The translations under genes were made by a program, and so were the position numbers. A stretch of 5,690 nt of DNA from Planctomycetota bacterium. Lineage in GTDB: Bacteria; Planctomycetota; GCA-002687715; DRQF01. A model generated the notes under the pieces. It saw nothing but the letters and a program-made list of their open reading frames with translations, was not told the DNA's origin and did no database searches. The stretch covers positions 1-5,690 of the forward strand of contig WFTN01000013.1 in NCBI GenBank assembly GCA_015485455.1. Reading direction: 5' to 3'. Positions 5,391 through 5,690 of the stretch are shown here, in pieces (position 1 is the stretch's first letter; every line of letters begins with the position of its first letter).

Positions 5391-5690
5391 TGCTGCGGGT
5401 GTCCGGGGGAGTCTTCTTTCAACTCGCTTGCGTAGTCGTCTCCCTTCTCACCTGTGTCGTTAGAACGCAAGCGCAGCAGCCGGATATATTGCGTAGCCCC
5501 TCTGCAAGTGAAGTAGTGCATGTGATTGAAAGTTGTGAGTCACTGTCCCCGGCGCAGTCTTCGCTGCTTTTCGAAGCATCCGGCGCGGAAGGCGAGTCTG
5601 GAATCACAACAGCGATCGCGAGGGCGGAAGCTGTCCGGCAGGCCGCGAGGCGCAATGGCGTCGATGGTTTATCGAATGTCCGAAAAGCGC
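5390..5690 (+). CDS. Exported protein, N-terminal part only, unknown family
   Basis: The ATG at 5390-5392 uses the last A of the preceding TGA stop, and the frame stays open for 100 codons to the right edge. Residues 1-28 look like a signal peptide: an arginine at 3, a hydrophobic core at about 8-24 (with a cysteine at 22) and a TQA|Q cleavage site. The visible mature part is polar and helix-prone (for example an alanine- and arginine-rich segment at 78-92), with no family motif I can name. The L-L-T-C segment is a poor lipobox because threonine precedes the cysteine. The 1-base overlap implies translation coupled to the upstream coiled-coil protein, and shared export suggests both act in the envelope. 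A longer ORF on the opposite strand here is serine-rich and best explained as an antisense shadow. Confidence 0.7.
   Translation, partial: MLRVSGGVFFQLACVVVSLLTCVVRTQAQQPDILRSPSASEVVHVIESCESLSPAQSSLLFEASGAEGESGITTAIARAEAVRQAARRNGVDGLSNVRKA

Noticed and set aside
5129..5521. Minus-strand serine-rich ORF of 130 codons
   Set aside because: It is antisense to the coiled-coil protein and the start of the next gene; the serine richness reflects the opposite strand of Lys/Glu-rich codons.
1..5690. tRNA, rRNA, CRISPR array, transposase or terminal repeats of a mobile element
   Set aside because: None could be found on reading both strands; the HNH gene alone does not show a mobile element because no flanking repeats or partner genes are visible.

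Overview
The window looks like chromosomal DNA of a Gram-negative-type environmental bacterium, most likely a planctomycete (Planctomycetota). That assignment is an inference from three things: an ECF sigma factor with a transmembrane C-terminal extension, a secreted FG-GAP beta-propeller protein with a C-terminal domain of a kind I associate with that phylum, and a secreted HEAT-repeat protein. No rRNA, tRNA, CRISPR array, insertion sequence or transposase was seen.

Layout. The left 3.15 kb is on the minus strand. A HEAT-repeat protein with a signal peptide (1-1257) runs off the left edge. Upstream of it lies a 547-residue secreted seven-repeat FG-GAP/calcium-loop protein (1505-3148). The 247-bp gap between them holds two adjacent inverted repeats just past the FG-GAP stop. 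From 3149 to 3425 is a divergent intergenic region with two separate sets of nested inverted repeats, one in each leader, and an ECF-like promoter candidate facing right.

The right part is on the plus strand. It starts with an ECF-type sigma factor whose conserved regions 2 and 4 are followed by one transmembrane helix and a short tail (3426-4220). Its last 49 bases overlap, in another frame, a 100-residue HNH nuclease-like protein (4172-4474). A 280-bp gap follows, with a run of 12 C and a 17-bp perfect-type hairpin. Then comes a secreted protein with a long C-terminal coiled coil (4755-5390), whose stop codon overlaps the start of another exported, unrecognised protein (from 5390) that runs off the right edge.

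How they may work together. The sigma factor and the FG-GAP gene are divergently transcribed from one shared region, which suggests, but does not show, that the sigma factor controls the neighbouring exported protein, itself, or both. The overlap of the last two genes suggests translational coupling and a joint role at the cell envelope. The most unusual region is the 3' part of the sigma gene: a T7-G7 run exactly between the DNA-binding domain and the membrane helix, a dnaX-like A-AAA-AAG slippery heptamer after the helix, and an out-of-frame HNH gene starting 10 bases after the stop of the -1 frame.
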